Shown here: positions 33,125 to 43,592 of the stretch, in pieces
How the letters are laid out: each line of letters starts with the position of its first letter
Position numbering within the stretch: position 1 is the stretch's first letter
Assembly (NCBI RefSeq): GCF_007565055.1
Contig: NC_044560.1
Coordinates: 48,101,530-48,165,529 of the forward strand
DNA length: 64,000 nt
Origin: Rhinopithecus roxellana
Lineage: Eukaryota > Chordata > Mammalia > Primates > Cercopithecidae
Reading direction: 5' to 3'
Notes under the pieces: model-generated
Database searches by the model: none
What the model was told of the DNA's origin: nothing
The model's input: only the letters and a program-made list of their open reading frames with translations
Translations under genes and position numbers: made by a program

Positions 33125-33863
33125 AGTCCATTAGGCTTGCCCTTGAATTGAATTATGGACACATCAAGCTGTCATCTTCACAGCTCTTGTTCTGAAGCTC
33201 TTGTCCTGCTGCACACCCCCAGCTGCCTTCCTAGCTCACATTTGCTGCCTTCTCTCACTTCCCTACCTGCTGACATCTCTCTTCTGTTTCCCCTTTATAG
33301 CATTATCTTGATCATCAAAACTGACCTTTGGCTGTATTTCCTGATAATCACTTACTTTGTCATTAATGATAACTTCCTGATAATGTCTTAGTTGGCTTCC
33401 CCACAGAAGCAGACCCTAAGATTCTAAGTCACCTGCAAATGATAGCTTTCTGGAGTGAACCTAGAAAACATAAGAAAGGGAGTGGAGAAAGGATATCAGG
33501 TAGAGAAAGAAACTGATAGAGGATCATTATAAAGCAAATGAACAATGTAGGCAGCTGGTGCCTAATCCTGCTGGGAAATATATGCCTCAGGTTTCCCCCA
33601 GGGATGTTTATTCACCACTAATCATTGCTTGGGGAAAGTGGAAAGGAGAAAGAAATCCTTAGCACTCTGCCTGCCCAGCATGCAGGCTGAGTGGGCTCCA
33701 GCATCCAGATAATGCCCTTGGTTGAAGACTTGGATGTTGGGCTGGCTTGTAGCAAACAAGCACATTCTGAGGGCATCCAGGTGTGGCCTAACAATGCCTG
33801 CTACATGATCTGCCTCTGGATAAGTACCCTTCCTAGTCCAGCTCTACCTCTGAGCTCCCCCTG
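33125..33863. other. Mostly unassigned sequence, possibly old repeat
   Basis: 33125-33385 may be degraded L2. From about 33388 'ttccccacagaagcagaccc' and 'gggagtggagaaaggatat' resemble an old interspersed repeat I cannot name. Nothing coding is apparent. Confidence 0.35.
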
Positions 33864-34216
33864 TGATATAGTTTGGCTCTGTGTTCCCACCCAAATCTCA
33901 TCTGAATTGCACTCCCATAATTCCCAGGTGTTGCGGGAGGGACTCTGTGGGAGATAATTTGAATCATGGGGGCAGTTTCCCCCACTGTTCTCGTGGTAGT
34001 GAATAAGTCTCAGGAGGTCTGATGGTTTTATCAGGGGTTTCCGCTTTTGCATCTTCATCATTTTCTCATGCTGCCACCATATAAGAAGTGCCTTTCTCCT
34101 TCCACTGTGATTCTGAGGCCTCCACCACCATGTGGAACTATAAATCCAGTGAAACCTCTTTTTCTTCCCAGTCTCAGATATGTCTTTATCAAGCAGCATG
34201 AAAATGGACCAATACA
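33864..34216 (+). mobile_element. THE1-type MaLR solo LTR
   Basis: The LTR runs from tgatatagtttggctctg to 'atggaccaataca'. Landmarks: 'cccaaatctcatctgaattg', 'gtgaataagtctcaggagg', 'accaccatgtggaactataa' and 'cagtctcagatatgtcttta'. Flanking 5-bp sites are ccctg (33859-33863) and ccctc (34217-34221), a near-match target duplication. No internal sequence follows, so it is a solo LTR. The 166-codon minus-strand frame (33801-34301) is antisense LTR. Confidence 0.93.
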
Positions 34217-34259
34217 CCCTCCCTCTTGAGTTTGCAGCACTGGACTTCTCAGCAGTTCC

Positions 34260-34620
34260 CTGATGTGAACAATATTGTCTTGTCTCTGTCTGATTACTCA
34301 TTTTGTTCCCTTCACCTAGGTTGTCCCTCTCTCTTCATGCTGAAGACTTAGTCATAATTCAAGGCTAAGCTCAAATGCCCTCATTTCCACGAAGACTTCA
34401 TATATTCACCAAAATTACAACGAAACCCATCCTGCTCATGTGAACCCTTAATGCTGCACATTTGCTTCTGAAATGAGCTGAGCCTGGGGGGTGGATGTAC
34501 TGTCTTCTCCCCTAGAAATGGAAGTCCTGAGGTCAGGCATTGGTTTGTTCATCTTTATGTCCCAGAGACGAAGCAGATGTTTGGCACACAGTAGGCATTT
34601 GAGAAAGATTTCCTGAGATG
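34260..34620 (+). repeat. L2 LINE 3-prime end
   Basis: 'cataattcaaggctaagctc' (34353), 'atttccacgaagacttca' (34383), 'tcatctttatgtcccagag' (34549) and 'ttggcacacagtaggcattt' (34581) are forward L2, probably the continuation of 32870-32977. Confidence 0.7.
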
Positions 34621-35094
34621 AAGTTCACAGTAGCCAAGGATACAATTCTTGATTACACTACATCATACCCCTGGAAATGAACTGTTTTTTTGACCTCTGA
34701 AATGTGACTCCATATGTGGTTTATCTCAGGGACAAAGTCTTTTTTTCTTGTATTGATCTATTAGAATATCTTCTTTAGTTGCTTCTCTGGAAATCAATGC
34801 TTAGAATTGGCTTAAATGTCCTTCAGAGCAAGATGCTAATTAATGCAACAAATATGTACTGAGCACTAACTACATTCTGGGCACTAGAAACACGTACTTG
34901 AATCTGTCAGAACCATACTTTCTAGCCTGGGTTTATAATCTTGTGGTCGTCCCTGTAACTGTTCTCTGTGTATGTAGAAGTCTTCTCTGTGACCACATTG
35001 TGAACTCATTACAAAGGTGTCTAAGTCTCCATGCATGTACTGGACTGGGTTACTATAAGATAATGAGGAACTCATGAAAATCTTTTGGGTGGTT
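34621..35094. other. Unique sequence
   Basis: Around 34840-34895 'aacaaatatgtactgagcac' and 'attctgggcactag' hint at an old repeat head. Nothing else recognised. Confidence 0.35.
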
Positions 35095-35345
35095 TCAGGC
35101 CAATCCCAATAATTTCTTACTCAGCTTTCAAGGCTTGGCTCAGATGTGTCCTTTGGGAAGACTTTGAGTATTCGGGTTGGGTTAGGTGACCATGTAGTGG
35201 GCTTCTAGCAACTGGTGCTTATCACATTGTATTAAAATTATTAACTGTGTTTCCACCTATTCAACCACCAGCTCCTCAAGATCAGGGGATGAATTTTGTT
35301 TGGCTTCTCATATGGAATGTCTGATATACAGCATCATAAATAAGG
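35095..35345 (+). repeat. L2 LINE 3-prime end
   Basis: 'tttcaaggcttggctcagat' (35127), 'aactggtgcttatcacattg' (35210), 'ccaccagctcctcaagatca' (35265) and 'tgtctgatatacagcatcat' (35318) are forward L2. Confidence 0.65.
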
Positions 35346-37289
35346 TGGGGCAATCATAACTAAGGTGGCCAGTGGGGAGAAACAGCTACTCTACTCACAT
35401 TCTGAGTAGCTAGGGTTCTCGACTGCAAAATGCCAGTGTAAGTAGAATTGGGAGGAGAGAGAAGAATGCAAAATGAAAAGCTAAGCCATGAGCTAGAACA
35501 CTGTAGTTCAGAGCAGTCTGAGATGTGCACCACAGAGAATAGGAAGGGATTAAACAATGAAGTTGTGAGTGGAAGATGCCATTCACACCATCCGTTTAGC
35601 TAACACCTCGTTTATGAGGTACAGATAGGTACAGTACCTTAAAGAAACGCCAGTAGTCTGGACAGAAGATACAGACAAAGGTCCCTGCTAATAGGGGTTT
35701 GTCTTCACCTCGTAACACTTTCCAGCCCTTGAAAACTGTTCTGAGTAGGATTGTACTATCCTTGGAGAGAGTAAATATCTTGGGCAGTCATGCCTTTTAT
35801 GATTTTCCTCTAACATCGATTTCCCATTCATTTTAATTTTTCTTAAATAAAGTGAACCCACAGACCTACCACGCCTGTACTTCTGTGTGGTATGTGAGCC
35901 TGTGGGATAGCTATGAAAAGTCAGATAAATACAAAACAGGTGCCCAAGTACTGGAAACAAGGGGCGAGCAAGACTAAATTGATTCCAGTACCATGCAAGA
36001 GACACCCATTATCCCAATTTAACCCCAAATTCCGCCTCTGCAGCCACGATTTCTCTTGTTGTGGCTTCGATCCTCTCACACATATGCAGCATATTATGAG
36101 ATTGCAGCGCCACCCAGAAAGGCAAGGCTTCCATGCAGTTCGGCCCACAGGTCCCCTCTCTCCTCTCATATGAATGCTGGTGTGTTCACCCTAAGAATGG
36201 GTGCACTCTCCCAGCCTGCATGGACCACAATGCCACATTACATTTTAAGATTTAAACTCTTTACTCACAAAATGGTTGTCAGAAGGCAAATAACCCCTAC
36301 ACTCATTCACTACAAGCTTGAAGTATCCACCAACATCAACTCTAATTTGCTATTTAATAAAAATCACAAATTGAAATCTGCTGAAAACCATGGACTGAAA
36401 CTGAAGACCCTTAATTCAATAAGCATCTCTTGATTTTATAAGGGGAAGTGAAATAAATGGAAAATTCATATCTGTCCACAGGAGGCTTAGTGTCTCCAGT
36501 GATTCAATATACATTTTCTCAACTAACAGTGTTAGACTCTGTGAGGACAACAGACATGGTTTAGATAGACATTGTGCCTGGCCTCAAGGAGCTTACAGTC
36601 TAGTAAGAGAGGTATTCAAGGGTACTATCTATGAATACAACATAATTAGTTCTACCCCTTATGGAGGTACAAATTAAATATTTCTTAATTCCAGTCTCAT
36701 TTATTACAATGAGAATTTTCTTTTCTACTTGAAGTCACCTGTGTGACTGGGTAAAGGATTCTAAGGAATTTGCTTATCTCAAGGGGTCAGTCTTGATTAC
36801 TGTTGCCCTCCAGAGAAAAAATAAGAAGTTCTGAGTCATGACCTGTATGGTCCTGTTCTCTGCTGCAGCTGTTCTTATAGAGTATTATTGCTCAAGCAGG
36901 CCCTCCATTTGACCTGACCATTGCAGTGAATGCTGTGGGGTTCTAGACACGGTCATGGAAATCCAGTGTTCCTGTCTGCTGGATGATCAAGCAGTCAGGT
37001 GCAAGGGGTACTACAGATGCAGACTTGCCCCCCAACCTACCATTGGTGGTTAATGAACATAAAGCTGCCATTGGTTTGGAGTTCATGGGAGTGAGAAAGC
37101 GGTGTATTTGATGTGTCTTCCATATTAATGTTTAAGATCCCTAGTTTGATGGAACTATGGCGATGTAATTGCTGTGAACTTTTTACAAAGAAACACCAAA
37201 GAAGGTGCAGAACCGAGGGAGATAGTCATGAGTTCAGCTTTTTGATTATGTTGATGTAGGAACCCCCATGAAACATCTGAGAGCAAATT
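35346..37289. other. Long unique stretch with one old repeat scrap
   Basis: At about 36520-36605 'gacattgtgcctggcctcaa' and 'ggagcttacagtctagtaag' match an old unassigned repeat. The rest has no repeat I know. Open frames 35688-36005 (minus), 35913-36173 and 36056-36433 (plus, 125 codons) overlap in different frames and show no domain or splice context. Confidence 0.4.
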
Positions 37290-37299
37290 TTGAGTAGAT

Positions 37300-37605
37300 T
37301 TTATTTATTTATTTATTTTAAAAGTTTTGAGACAGTCTCACTCCATCGCCCAGGCTGGAGTACAAAGGCCTGATCTCAGCTCACTGCAATCTCTGCCTCA
37401 GGTTCAAGTGATTCTTGTGCCTCAGCCTCCCGAGTAACTGAGATTACAGGCTTGCACCACCACGCCCTGCTTTTTTGTATTTTTAGTGGAGACAATGTTT
37501 TGCCATGCTGGCCAGGCTAAGTCTTGAACTCCTGACCTCAGGTGATCTGCTGGCCTTGGCCTCCCAAAGTGCTGGGATTACAGGCGTGAGCCACTACACC
37601 TAGCC
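37300..37605 (-). mobile_element. Alu element, reverse orientation
   Basis: The TTTA-rich tail at 37300-37319 is followed by 'ttttgagacagtctcactcc' and ends 'gtgagccactacacctagcc'. A perfect 10-bp target duplication, ttgagtagat, is at 37290-37299 and 37606-37615. Confidence 0.95.
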
Positions 37606-37674
37606 TTGAGTAGATATTTGGATAAAAGGCCTATAGTTACAAGAGTGACTGCGCTGGAGATACAAGCTTGTGTA

Positions 37675-37755
37675 CTATCATCATATTATCATTAATCCTA
37701 CATTATAGATGAGGTTACATAATTTGCTCAGTGTCATACAGTGCTGGAGTCTCTC
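37675..37755 (-). repeat. MIR SINE fragment, reverse
   Basis: 'acattatagatgaggttaca', 'tgctcagtgtcatacagtgc' are reverse MIR core. Confidence 0.55.
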
Positions 37756-37769
37756 CTGTACCTTATATA

Positions 37770-37811
37770 ATCTCTCTTTCTCTCTTTGTCTTTCTGTCTC
37801 TGTCTCTCTCA
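37770..37811. repeat. (TC)n low-complexity microsatellite
   Basis: Pyrimidine-only TC/TCTG run between a MIR fragment and an L2-like tail. Confidence 0.85.
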
Positions 37812-37819
37812 TATCCCTC

Positions 37820-37870
37820 TGTGCCTAGAGCAGTGTCTTCCTCATAGGAGGTGCTCAATAAATATTTTCT
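37820..37870 (+). repeat. L2 3-prime tail
   Basis: 'gtgcctagagcagtgtcttc' then 'gtgctcaataaatatt' is the L2 ending. Confidence 0.5.
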
Positions 37871-38314
37871 TATATCCCAAAGACTCCCTAGGTAGACATA
37901 TCAGACCTATTTAAAATCTGCTGGCGACTCTGATCATTTGGAAGAGCATGTTTTGAAAAGATGAGCTTTTTGATGGCTGTATTCGGGGAGATAACAGACA
38001 AGGAAACATGCAAGGAGACTGCTAATTGCATTTACTGGACCACACGCCTTCCTTTATTCTCAGAGGAATACATGTTTCCAAGAAATAAGGGGTTTGTCTG
38101 AGGTCCAAGGGCACTTAGGCAATGGAGAAAACAGGTCTTTCAAGCTGTGGTTAACGTCTCTGTCTGAAGACCTTACCCACTGTTGCTTTATTTATATCTG
38201 AACAACTAGCACTTCAGGATCCTTGTGTTTGGATTTTAGGTATATAAAATTGTTTTTTTTCCCTTAGTTCTGCTAAATGACTCCTTTTCAGCATTTTCAG
38301 TTGTCTTCATGTAA
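37871..38314. other. Unique sequence
   Basis: Weak reverse-MIR wording near 38040-38170 ('gtctgaggtccaagggcact'). Nothing else seen. Confidence 0.35.
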
Positions 38315-38500
38315 GCTGAATGTGGGGTTCTGGATTTGGAGACTGAACACCAGGCTTTGTATGTTGCTTCTAATCCCTAGAAGCACGTGACCTTGGGCAA
38401 GTTAACTAATTGAGCTGTTTTTTAAACCCTTAACAGGGGATTTACATTACCTGCCTCTTAGAGTGGTGGTGAGGTCCAGCGAAATGGCCAGGGTGAAACC
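38315..38500 (+). repeat. MIR SINE
   Basis: 'ggttctggatttggagac' near 38326, 'cacgtgaccttgggcaagtt' near 38384 and 'ttacattacctgcctctta' near 38442 are forward MIR. Confidence 0.75.
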
Positions 38501-39124
38501 ATGTACTACATGTTTATTTAAAAAATCTGGCAGGTTTTAGCATTCCTTGAAAGCACTCTTTTCCAAGTCTCAGAGAGTTTAGGGCTTTTTGCTCATCTTC
38601 AGTTGGGAAGGGCCTTTGCATGTCATATTCTATCTTACCTATGATGAATGGAGCTACTATGCTTCAGAAATTACCACCGAAATAAGACTTTAACCGCTAT
38701 AATTGTTGCAAATTGCTTTGTGTCTCCAGAATAGTTGTTTCTTTTGGGGTAAATTTCTCTTGCACTCTTACCATATATCTTGCTGTTGGCTAGAGGGATT
38801 GACCACTGACTTAGGCCATTCATAGACATCCAGTCCTCTAAGCAGTTATCAATCCAGGAATGTGCACAAGATCCAACTGGGCCAATGTCTTCCTCTGGAA
38901 GTTAAATGAATACTGACCCCTGGGAGAGACAGACTTTCTTTCCTACTGATGTGGGGAGAGAAGTAGAGGAAACAGGCACAGAGTTCTGATAACAAAATGA
39001 GTTCCTGAACTATTGTGCTTGAGACCAACTTAGCAACTGCTCTTTACAGACTCATGCAACAATAGAGTCCTCTTTTTACTTATGCCAGTTTGGTTGGAGT
39101 TTTGTACTTGCAGTCATCATAAAT
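38501..39124. other. Unique sequence, nothing recognised
   Basis: No repeat or exon identified. Confidence 0.4.
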
Positions 39125-39660
39125 ATCCGTTATCTATTGTTGCATGACACACTACCTCCAAATTTAATAGCATAAGGCCATCACTGTGGATTCTGCCGTG
39201 AATTCTGTGGGTCAGTAATTCAGACAGAGTACCATAGGACTGGTAACTCCAAGGTCCACAATGTCTGATGCCTCAGCTAATGAGACTTGAACAGCTGCCA
39301 TAGCTCAGATAGCTCAAATGCTAGGACTAGAACAATGGGGCTGAAGATGTCTCCTTCACAAACTTCTCTGACATCTGGGCTGGGATAACTCACAGGCTCG
39401 GCTCACCCGGGACTGCTGCTTGGAACAACAGTGTGTTGCTTCTCTACATGTAGCGGGAGTTTTTCACAACCTGGTGGCTGGGTTTAAGAGCAGCCATTCC
39501 AAGGAGAAGTATTAGGAGAACAAGTGTTCCAAGACAGCCAGGTGAAGCTAAATGACCATTTATGGTCTAGGCTCTGAGGTCACAGAGCACCACTTCTAAT
39601 GTACTGTATTAGTAAAGCCATCAAGGAGAGGGGACATGGACCCCACCACTTGATAGATGA
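39125..39660. repeat. Old LTR-like or MER-type repeat, family unassigned
   Basis: 'gttatctattgttgcatgac', 'gattctgccgtgaattctgt', 'acatctgggctgggataact', 'gccaggtgaagctaaatgac' and 'gacatggaccccaccacttg' follow a widespread mammalian repeat whose consensus begins with 'tatctattgctgcataaca'. I do not know its name with certainty. Confidence 0.5.
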
Positions 39661-39734
39661 AATCTTGAGAAACTTGTGGTCATTAAAAAAATGACAAGTG
39701 CAGCAATCTTAATACATGTCTTCCTTTTTTTGTA

Positions 39735-39860
39735 TCCAGGCTCAGCACTCCATCCCCTCCTCTCTGTCAATGCTTACTCTGATGTCTTTAAAACTCATCT
39801 CCTCCAGAAAACTCTCCCTGACTTTCCTTATTTTACTCAGAGGTCCATTTTAATCATTTA
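39735..39860 (+). repeat. L2 LINE fragment
   Basis: 'ctttaaaactcatctcctcc' (39786) and 'agaaaactctccctgacttt' (39806) match the L2 3-prime body. Confidence 0.55.
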
Positions 39861-40149
39861 ATAAAAGGCAAAAGATGTATTTAAACTGGAAAGAAACCAG
39901 AATATCTTTACTAATCCTTGTCTCCTTGATGCTAGTGATAAGCATTTCTAGTATAATCTTAGGTACATCTCTGCGTTACAGAGCTACAGATGTTGAAAGC
40001 TAAAAGTAATGTGAGAAATGATATAGTTGATATCCTTAATTTTGCAGATTCAGTTCAAAAGACCTTTGTTAAACTCAACTCTATGCCAGCCATTATGCAA
40101 GTTCAGAGGATGCAAAGCTGGACTACGTGCACAGAATAGCCAATAAGTA

Positions 40150-40440
40150 TAGACCAGGTGCAGAGGCTCATGCCTGTAATCCCAGCACTTTTAGAAGGCC
40201 AAAGCAGGAAAATCACTTGAAGACAGGAGTCCAAGACCAGCTTGAACAACAAAGCAAGACCCCATCTAGAAAAAAAAAATTAGCTGGGCATGGTGGTATG
40301 CATCTGTAGTCCTAGCTACTTGAGAGGCTGAGGTGGGAGGATTGCTTGAGCCTAGGAGGTTGAGGCTACAGTGAGCTGTGACTGTGCCACTGCACTCGCC
40401 TGGGTGACAGAGTAAGACCCTATCTCGAAAAACAGATATA
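40150..40440 (+). mobile_element. Alu element (AluJ-like)
   Basis: Dimer from 'agaccaggtgcagaggctc' to 'accctatctcgaaaaacag', highly diverged, with 'gtccaagaccagcttgaaca' and 'gattgcttgagcctaggagg'. The tail is nearly lost; no clear target duplication. Confidence 0.9.
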
Positions 40441-40448
40441 ACCCAGGC

Positions 40449-40532
40449 AAGCATATCCTAAAGTATCTTCTGAAAACTCTCAAAAAAATTATAATGCAGG
40501 GAAGCATACCCTAAAGTATCTTTTGAAAACTT
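40449..40532. repeat. 31-bp segmental tandem duplication
   Basis: A 31-bp unit beginning aagcata is present at 40449-40479 and 40502-40532 with three mismatches, 53 bp apart, immediately downstream of the AluJ. Confidence 0.85.
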
Positions 40533-41339
40533 GGGTTCCACAGAATGTTAATTTTATGAAGAAAAAAGTTACTGTTATCAATATATTTGTGAAATGCTAG
40601 ATTCCATAAAATTAAACAGTTAAACATGCTCTTTATTGTAAGACTTTTTAGGGCCTTTACTGTGTATGTATTAGCCTGAACAAATGTTTGTCAAATGAAG
40701 CTTCTTGGATGAAAGTGTATTGTACATCCCTCTGAGATAGTGAGGTGAGGATGGGACAAAGTGTGCTATGTTTCTCAAACTTCTCTGTACACATAGCTCT
40801 TTTTCTTGAAATACATGCCTTAAGTATTATACTTTGGACACATTTGGGGAGTGAGAACAGTGCAAGCATTCCTTTTTAATTCCTTTCTTTTTCATACTGG
40901 CCTTGTCCAACTGGACTCCTTGGACTTCTGCCTCAGTATCTTTTGCACTTCTGTTTCTTCATGAAATGCAGATACAGCCCCAAACCCCAGTGTGCCGGTT
41001 GGGAAACTCAGACAATCTAGCTTCACTGTTACTAGAACCCTGTTCTGGGTGCTGTGTCCTGTGTCAGACACCTCAGGATAGACATTCGACTTCAAATGGA
41101 CTGAAGTTCCAAGGCATGATGTCAATGTTCATCAGAATTTGAGAATTACCCATCTGTGCGATTGAACCTTAAATGCTGTCTATCGGAAGCTTTCCTGAAT
41201 TAACTACCTTATTCTTGGCAATTAAATTACCCTTGGCAAGGAATTACCTTGGTTCAGGTCCTGAATTACAGTAGCCTCAATACTTTACATTTGGGTTGAG
41301 TCACATGCAATTACTGTTTTGGGGAATTAAAAACAGTTA
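40533..41339. other. Unique sequence, nothing recognised
   Basis: No repeat identified. Overlapping frames 40892-41125 (minus) and 40903-41142 (plus) have no domain. Confidence 0.4.
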
Positions 41340-41440
41340 AGTATTGGCATTTGCATAGTTTTACCTAATATCACTTCATCTTTACAATGTTTCTGTGAGT
41401 TAAGCCTGAGCTGGACCAGACCAAGGCACATGGGTATTGT
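41340..41440 (-). repeat. MIR SINE fragment, reverse
   Basis: 'tatcacttcatctttacaat' and 'gtttctgtgagttaagcctg' weakly match reverse MIR. Confidence 0.4.
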
Positions 41441-41859
41441 GGCAGTCCAGTAATTTGTACCTTTTCAAATTGATCCTTTAAAATCTCTAGTATTTATAGA
41501 GAGCCTGAATGTAGTGTGGCAAAGTAGATAAAGGGGATCCCTGTTGGCCATGACAGCAATTCTTCTATTTTACAGGACAATTAAGCTCTGGCCCAGGAAT
41601 TCATAAAGCACTCTGCCAAACAAAAACCCTACTGTTAACCAGACACACCTGTTCTTAGAAGGTGGTTTGGCAACTATTACTATTTATTGTTACTTAATAC
41701 TGTTCTTCTCCCTCAGCAATTGAATAAAATATTTCTTCCAGCCAGATATTTCTTCTCTGTGTAAGACATTCTGAGAAATAGTTTTTTCTTCTCTTATCTC
41801 ATTTTATTTTCAATGATATTTTGAGGCATCATAAATAACTGCCTGGAAGACATGATAGA
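41441..41859. other. Unique sequence, nothing recognised
   Basis: No repeat or exon identified. Confidence 0.4.
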
Positions 41860-42030
41860 TTTCACCTGGCTCTGGATATTTTATACCCATTTTGTAGATG
41901 AGGAATTCAGAGTTCAGACAGGTTAATGGGCTTATTAAAGGCCACACTGCCAATATGTGCTGGAGCTGGGATTTGAACTCAGGTCTGAAGGACTCTCAAT
42001 CTGGTTTTCTTAAGCATGACAGGGTCTAGC
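41860..42030 (-). repeat. MIR SINE, reverse orientation
   Basis: 'cattttgtagatgaggaatt' (41889), 'gctgggatttgaactcaggt' (41965) and the adjoining 'taaaggccacactgcc' are clear reverse MIR. Confidence 0.8.
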
Positions 42031-42069
42031 TTTGTCTGCCCTCAGGCGTGGTTTCCCTTGTTACATTAA

Positions 42070-42265
42070 CTAAAAACATTGTGCTTAAGAGCTTATTACT
42101 CTGATACTTACTAGTTGTACGTCTTGGGTAAGTTACTTAACCTATCTGGTTCAGTTTCCTCATCTGTAAAGTAGAAATAATAAAGATTCATCTTTAAAAA
42201 TGTTATTGTGAAGACTCAATGGCTTAAAAATAATAGTTAATGCTATTATTGTTATTCCCCATCTC
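42070..42265 (+). repeat. MIR SINE
   Basis: 'acttactagttgtacgtctt' (42107), 'agttacttaacctatctgg' (42130), 'tttcctcatctgtaaagtag' (42157) and 'attgttattcccc' are clear forward MIR, facing the previous reverse copy. Confidence 0.85.
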
Positions 42266-42599
42266 CTCCCACTTATTTCTATTTTCCCTCCGTTTCCAGT
42301 GGAGGAAACACTGGAAACTGTGTTGCTGAAGACCCGGTCAGTATATCTTGGGCTATAATTTACCTAATCTGGAGGCAGCCTATTTGAGAGGCCAGAGAAG
42401 CTGCGTCCTTATTCCCCTCTCCACTTGGAACTGATTCCCAGGAATTCTAAATGGCCAACATTAGGAGTTTAGATGATAGAAATTAAATAGCCATCAATAA
42501 TACCCTAATGTTCGACATTTAAGTTGTGCCAAATGTTTGTAATTATACATACAAAGAGCAGGGACAATTAGTGGAAAATGAACTAGAAAATTAAAAGAT
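42266..42599. other. Unique left flank of the provirus
   Basis: No repeat identified between the MIR and the 5-prime LTR. Confidence 0.45.
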
Positions 42600-43043
42600 T
42601 GAGAAACTGAAAATATAAACAATGACCTGACCATATGTGACAATAGAACTCTGACCTACAAACTCTACAGCAAGCCACCTGGGAAGTCAAACTACTAACT
42701 CTGGAGCAATCCACCCAGGACTTTGTCAGTGACTGCCAACTTACATGTTTTTTTCCTCCACTGCTAACTCAGGACCAACTAGAGAAAGCCAAATATACTC
42801 CCCAACCCAATGACATAAGATGCTCTTCCACTAGTTATCCTGCCTCCAGCTTCCCAGTCCCAACAACCTCCTATCAAAGCACACTTGAAGTTTGTCTCCT
42901 TTTTTCACTATAAAGATTTCCCACTTCCCTACCTGACTTGAGCCTCTACCAAATTCAAGTGATGGTGACTGACTCCCTTGCTATCATAAGCTCTGAATAA
43001 GTAGCCTCTGATTGTTCTAATTTGGGTGGTCTTTATTTCTAGA
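42600..43043 (+). promoter_or_regulatory. 5-prime LTR of the class I ERV
   Basis: About 444 bp, starting tgagaaactg and ending near tttctaga. It aligns along its whole length to 49978-50849 ('ggaccaactagagaaagcca', 'cctgcctccagcttccc', 'agtgatggtgactgactcc'). A TATA box, ctataaag, lies at 42908-42915. The polyadenylation signal is weakened to AATAAG at 42996-43001, where the 3-prime LTR keeps AATAAA. Confidence 0.85.
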
Positions 43044-43254
43044 GATTTTCTGGGGCTTCCACTGACATATGGGCTATACTGCCCAGCACCATGGATCCCA
43101 GGCTTCAGCCAGGTGCAGCAGCCACAGAAAACCCTTGTGCCTTACTGTTTACAGTTTGTCGAGTCAACACTTATGCGGGAAGTTAGCACTGAGTCTGAAC
43201 TCCATGATCTTGTGTTGGTTTCCCTGGCTATCTATTCTCAATTTAGCACCTGGT
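43044..43254 (+). other. ERV leader and weak primer-binding-site candidate
   Basis: A tggggcttcc stretch at 43051-43060, a few bases beyond the LTR, may be an eroded tRNA-proline-type primer-binding site. The match is poor and the assignment is tentative. Confidence 0.3.
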
Positions 43255-43304
43255 TTTTATTTTATTTTATTTTATTTTATTTTATTTTATTTTATTTTAT
43301 TTTA
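43255..43304. repeat. Perfect (TTTTA)10 pentanucleotide array
   Basis: Ten exact TTTTA units, which are the tail of the reverse Alu that follows (TAAAA on the Alu strand). Confidence 0.98.
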
Positions 43305-43592
43305 TTTTTGAGGCAGGTTCTCACTCTTGTTGCCCAGGCTGGAGTGCAGTGGCGCAATCTTGGCTCACTGCAACCTCCGCCTCCCAGGTCCAAGCGATTC
43401 TCCTGCCTCAGCCTCCTGAGTAGCTGGGATTACAGGTGCCCACCACCACGCCCAGCTGATTGTTGTGTTTTTGGTAGAGACAGGGTTTTGCCATGTTGGC
43501 CAGGCTGACCTTGAACTCCTGATTTCAGACAATCCACCTGCCTTGATCTCTCAAAGTGTTGGGATTACAGGTGTGGACCACCATGCCCGGCT
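43305..43592 (-). mobile_element. Alu element (AluS-like), reverse, in ERV leader
   Basis: 'tgaggcaggttctcactctt' to 'accaccatgcccggctg', full dimer. Flanks gcacctggtttttatt (left) and gcacatgggttttatt (right) look like an imperfect target duplication. The 160-codon plus frame (43026-43508) runs through ERV leader and antisense Alu and is not a gene. Confidence 0.93.

Noticed and set aside
33801..34301. Longest open frame in the window (166 codons, minus strand)
   Set aside because: It reads antisense through the THE1-type solo LTR and its edges; no domain and no splice context.
36056..36433. 125-codon plus-strand frame in unique DNA
   Set aside because: Competing frames overlap it on both strands, composition is not codon-like, and I see no domain, promoter or splice sites; not called as a gene.
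43026..43508. 160-codon open frame, plus strand
   Set aside because: It joins ERV leader, the TTTTA array (read as Phe/Ile/Leu/Tyr repeats) and antisense Alu; a chance frame.
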